A stretch of DNA of 64,000 nt, from positions 62,356,205 through 62,420,204 of the forward strand of contig NC_134311.1 of assembly GCF_949628215.1 (NCBI RefSeq), given 5' to 3'. The notes under the pieces are model-generated. The model was given only the letters and a program-made list of their open reading frames with translations. It was not told the DNA's origin and searched no databases. Shown here in pieces: positions 61,201 through 64,000 of this stretch. Made by a program: the position numbers and the translations under genes. Positions within the stretch are counted from its first letter, which is position 1; each line of letters opens with the position of its first letter. The DNA is from Phalacrocorax aristotelis. Lineage: Eukaryota > Chordata > Aves > Suliformes > Phalacrocoracidae.

Positions 61201-64000
61201 GGAGACTCTCCACTCCTTCTGAAGTGGGCACAACAATCAGTCTGAGAAAAATTTTAAATTTGGTTTAGTTAATTACAAACAGGTTATCATTTTGGAAAAC
61301 AATACCCATAAAACCACCTACGGTTTAACAGCCCTACTCTAGACTCTCAGGCATGATTGGTTTGCTACCAAATTTGTCTCACAGGATGCTACTGATATCC
61401 CAATAAATCATACCATGGGAGATGCCCTGATCCTATCGAAGGCAAGGGCAAAAAGTCATATTGACTTAGCAGAGGATGTATTTGGCCTTATAAAGCAAGA
61501 AGCAGAGCAGAACAGATCCTCACCCTGTCTTACATTTCAGGGGGGAACCTCTAAGATGTGGCTGTGACTTTAGACTCCTTTCTCTAGTCACTGTTTATCT
61601 GCTGGCATTTTAATAGAGATTTTGCTTGTTTAGGTGGACCCCAGATCAGTCCCCCCCAGAAAGCATGGCTGAACCCTTCTGCCTGGCTAAGGTTCTGACT
61701 TCACACATGTCTGAGCTTGGTGCTAACACTCCCAACATTGAGAATGGGGCTCCAAAATCAGTCAGGAGTCAGTTTATATATAGAAAGGTACTTGAAATAC
61801 TTTATAATCAAATTATTATTACTGGATTTCATCAGGAACAGAAAGCGAATGTGGATGGTACCCCTTTGTTCATTTCGACTTCCGTTCACTAGATTACATG
61901 CTTACAAGCAATACTGAGTGTGTAAACATTCAGGCTTGCGGTAATACCCGTGAAGAAAGCAGGGAAACACTACACCCTTGGAGCTGCTGCCTCTGCGGTG
62001 CTGGCTGCTGGCAGTGCTCCTTACAGATGGGGACACTGTTGCTCCAAGCGCTTTGCAAAGGCAGAAGACCATCTTCCAAAGCACTGTGTCAGGGTGAAAA
62101 TGGATGCAGAATCCCTGCCCACTTGCCAGTGTCCTCTGCAGGGGCAGCAGAAGGGCAGATATGTAAGTTGCGTCTACGCTTATGATGGCAATGTGGCACA
62201 GAGCAGGTGCTGTCAGCTGTAAGCGCCAATGACGTCTCAGTCTCTGCCATGTCAGTCTTCAGTCCTGCTCTACACCCCAGTAAATAACATTTACATAGCA
62301 TTTGAATATATGATTCAGCTGTCCTCTGTAGTCTTACCACATCTTTTGCATTCATCTAATAAATAACATTTAGAAGGAGCAGGAGAGTTAACTACCCTAC
62401 ATACAGCCAAACGCTGATGCATAGGCAAATGTGGGCAAATAAACGGGCAAAAAAATCTGTGTTTCTGCTGCTAAAAAAAAACAAAACAAAACACCCAAAA
62501 AAAAACCACCCAGCTACCACTGACAGTATCAAAAGTCAGGAACACTTTGCTTAAATTAAAGAATAATGTAAATTAACAATAATAAAGCTATCATATTTAT
62601 CTGCTGCCTAGACCAGGCTCTACCTCTTTTGTGGCTTTGCTGTCCTTAGCCAGGGTTGCTCTCATAGCCACTGAGCACAGGAAGTCCTGAGGAATTTGAA
62701 GCCATTTCTTTCAAGTCTTCTAAGAAGCAATAAACAGATACTTACAGAGGAGTCGGCACTCAAGACCAACTCTTAAATCTCAACTTTTCTGGCAGCCTCT
62801 GAGCTGTGATATGTCTACCATGGCTGAGACACAGAACTGCATTCACCTGGTGCTCATGTCTACGTGGGGAAAGGTGTCTTGCTAAAGCATTAGCTTTGCT
62901 TCTCTTCTGATATATGTAGAGGGCTGGAGTTGCCAGCTGTCAGACACGCTCTGTCCCTGCGGGTTGCGGACACCTATCTCAGAGGAAGTGCCTGGTTCTC
63001 CCATAGCTGACGGCAAGCTGAACCTCTGGCAGATGTACACAGTGCCATAGGGAATATTGTTCCCCATGTGGGACCCACAAGAAGTCAGCTTCCAGGTGTT
63101 TCTCCCCCAGATTCCCCAGCTGCATACCTGCAATGCACCTCATTCCCAGACTAATGCACTGCAAGATTGAGACCAGACCAGTAATCTTCAAAGCCCATTG
63201 CCTCGATCTCAGGAGCTGAATGGAAGGACAGAGCCCCAGTAATAGTAAATTAGCAGGTAAAACTGTATTTAATTGATCAGATTAGGTAGAGGCCAGCTAA
63301 CTGCAGAGTGGTAGAGTGGCCAGCACTGCAGCTGTGCCCAAGGTCAGAAATCCTGTGTAGAGGGCAAATGGCCTCTTGTCACATGCAGGAATCAAAGGTC
63401 ATTTTGGGGCCTTTTGAAGATCACTAGGGGTGATAATTTGCAGTTCAAAATGCTGACACTGACACATCTCCAGCTCCAGTGCCTATTCCATGAAGACAGC
63501 AGCCTCATCAGCTCTTCGAGCAGAGCCACATTGTTAGGTTGGCTCCCAGATTGCACAGACAGCATTTGCCACACGGTGGATCCCTCCTCAATATAAAAAA
63601 GGTACGAGATGAGCCAAAGCACAAGTCAGTCAGCACTAGAGAAAAGAAACAGAGCCAGTCCCTGTCTCCACAGTACCACCACATGCCTCTCCACAGTTAA
63701 GGACCCTCGAGCAGATCATGCTGCCACATTTTGGAGAATTTCAGCTCTGGTCTTTTGTTTCAAGCTGTTGAGGCTGTAACGCTTCCTGGACAATACTATC
63801 TTTTTCCAAAGACATAGTTTGGATTTAGGTTCAGAAGCAGATGCTTGGGATGTGAATCAGCTCCAGGTACAAATCCTACAGTGTCCACATGTACGTTATA
63901 TCTCTATCTGTTGTAGTCATGGGAATCAGTCAAAACACCTGAAGAGAATAAATAGAGTGAGTAAGTCTAGGGGCTTCTTAGGCTGACCAAATTTAGGCAT
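58213..64000. other. Interval without a recognised gene
   Basis: No exon, RNA gene or repeat family recognised. Minor features are three ACGACC words at 60303-60329, a short (ATA)n run at about 60808-60820, and an A-rich low-complexity stretch at 62473-62509. Open frames reach about 110 codons on both strands without motifs. The last bases of the window show no feature cut by the edge. Confidence 0.55.

Noticed and set aside
1..64000. tRNA, rRNA and CRISPR arrays, bacterial-type operons
   Set aside because: No tRNA B-box with a matching A-box, no rRNA sequence and no regularly spaced repeats were seen on either strand.

Overview
This is vertebrate nuclear DNA, almost certainly from a bird. 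The evidence is in the repeats. There are several CR1 LINE copies ending in the avian-type 3' tail (ATTCTATGAT-like or ATTCTGTGATTCTGTG-like). There is a solo LTR beginning like the avian ERVL LTRs (TG..CTGGTTTTGGCTG), and a 250-bp solo LTR built like those of alpharetrovirus-related avian ERVs. Recognisable repeats are sparse, which also fits a bird. No bacterial operons, rRNA, tRNA or CRISPR arrays are visible, and I recognise no host protein-coding exon. The window reads as intergenic or intronic DNA, and nearly all coding sequence is dead LINE sequence.

Layout. 1-7.67 kb: AT-rich DNA with no recognised gene. 7.67-7.93 kb: a short dense CpG island, the best candidate for a host promoter. 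8.31-8.37 kb: a CR1 3' tail. About 11.29-13.53 kb: a 5'-truncated CR1 on the + strand carrying reverse transcriptase, split near its 3' end by a solo ERVL-like LTR (12958-13431) with a 5-bp target duplication. 13.5-22.6 kb: no recognised gene. 22.58-22.76 kb: a CR1 3' tail on the - strand. 22.8-36.5 kb: no recognised gene, with a (TA)12 microsatellite. 36.47-36.51 kb: a degraded CR1 tail. 41.75-43.37 kb: a run of - strand open frames with hydrophobic translations that I cannot identify. 50.73-50.98 kb: the alpharetrovirus-like solo LTR on the - strand with a 6-bp target duplication. 53.26-54.32 kb: two copies of a 170-bp direct repeat of unknown origin, 891 bp apart. 55.15-58.21 kb: a near-complete but inactivated CR1 ORF2 (endonuclease plus reverse transcriptase) on the - strand. 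58.2-64 kb: no recognised gene.

The genes do not work together as a pathway. What the window records is insertion history: CR1 copies of different families and ages, a retroviral insertion inside one of them, and LTR-LTR recombination leaving solo LTRs twice. The points most worth checking are the CpG island, the 170-bp repeat pair, the alpharetrovirus-like LTR and the - strand open-frame cluster. All calls come from reading the sequence; no database search was possible.
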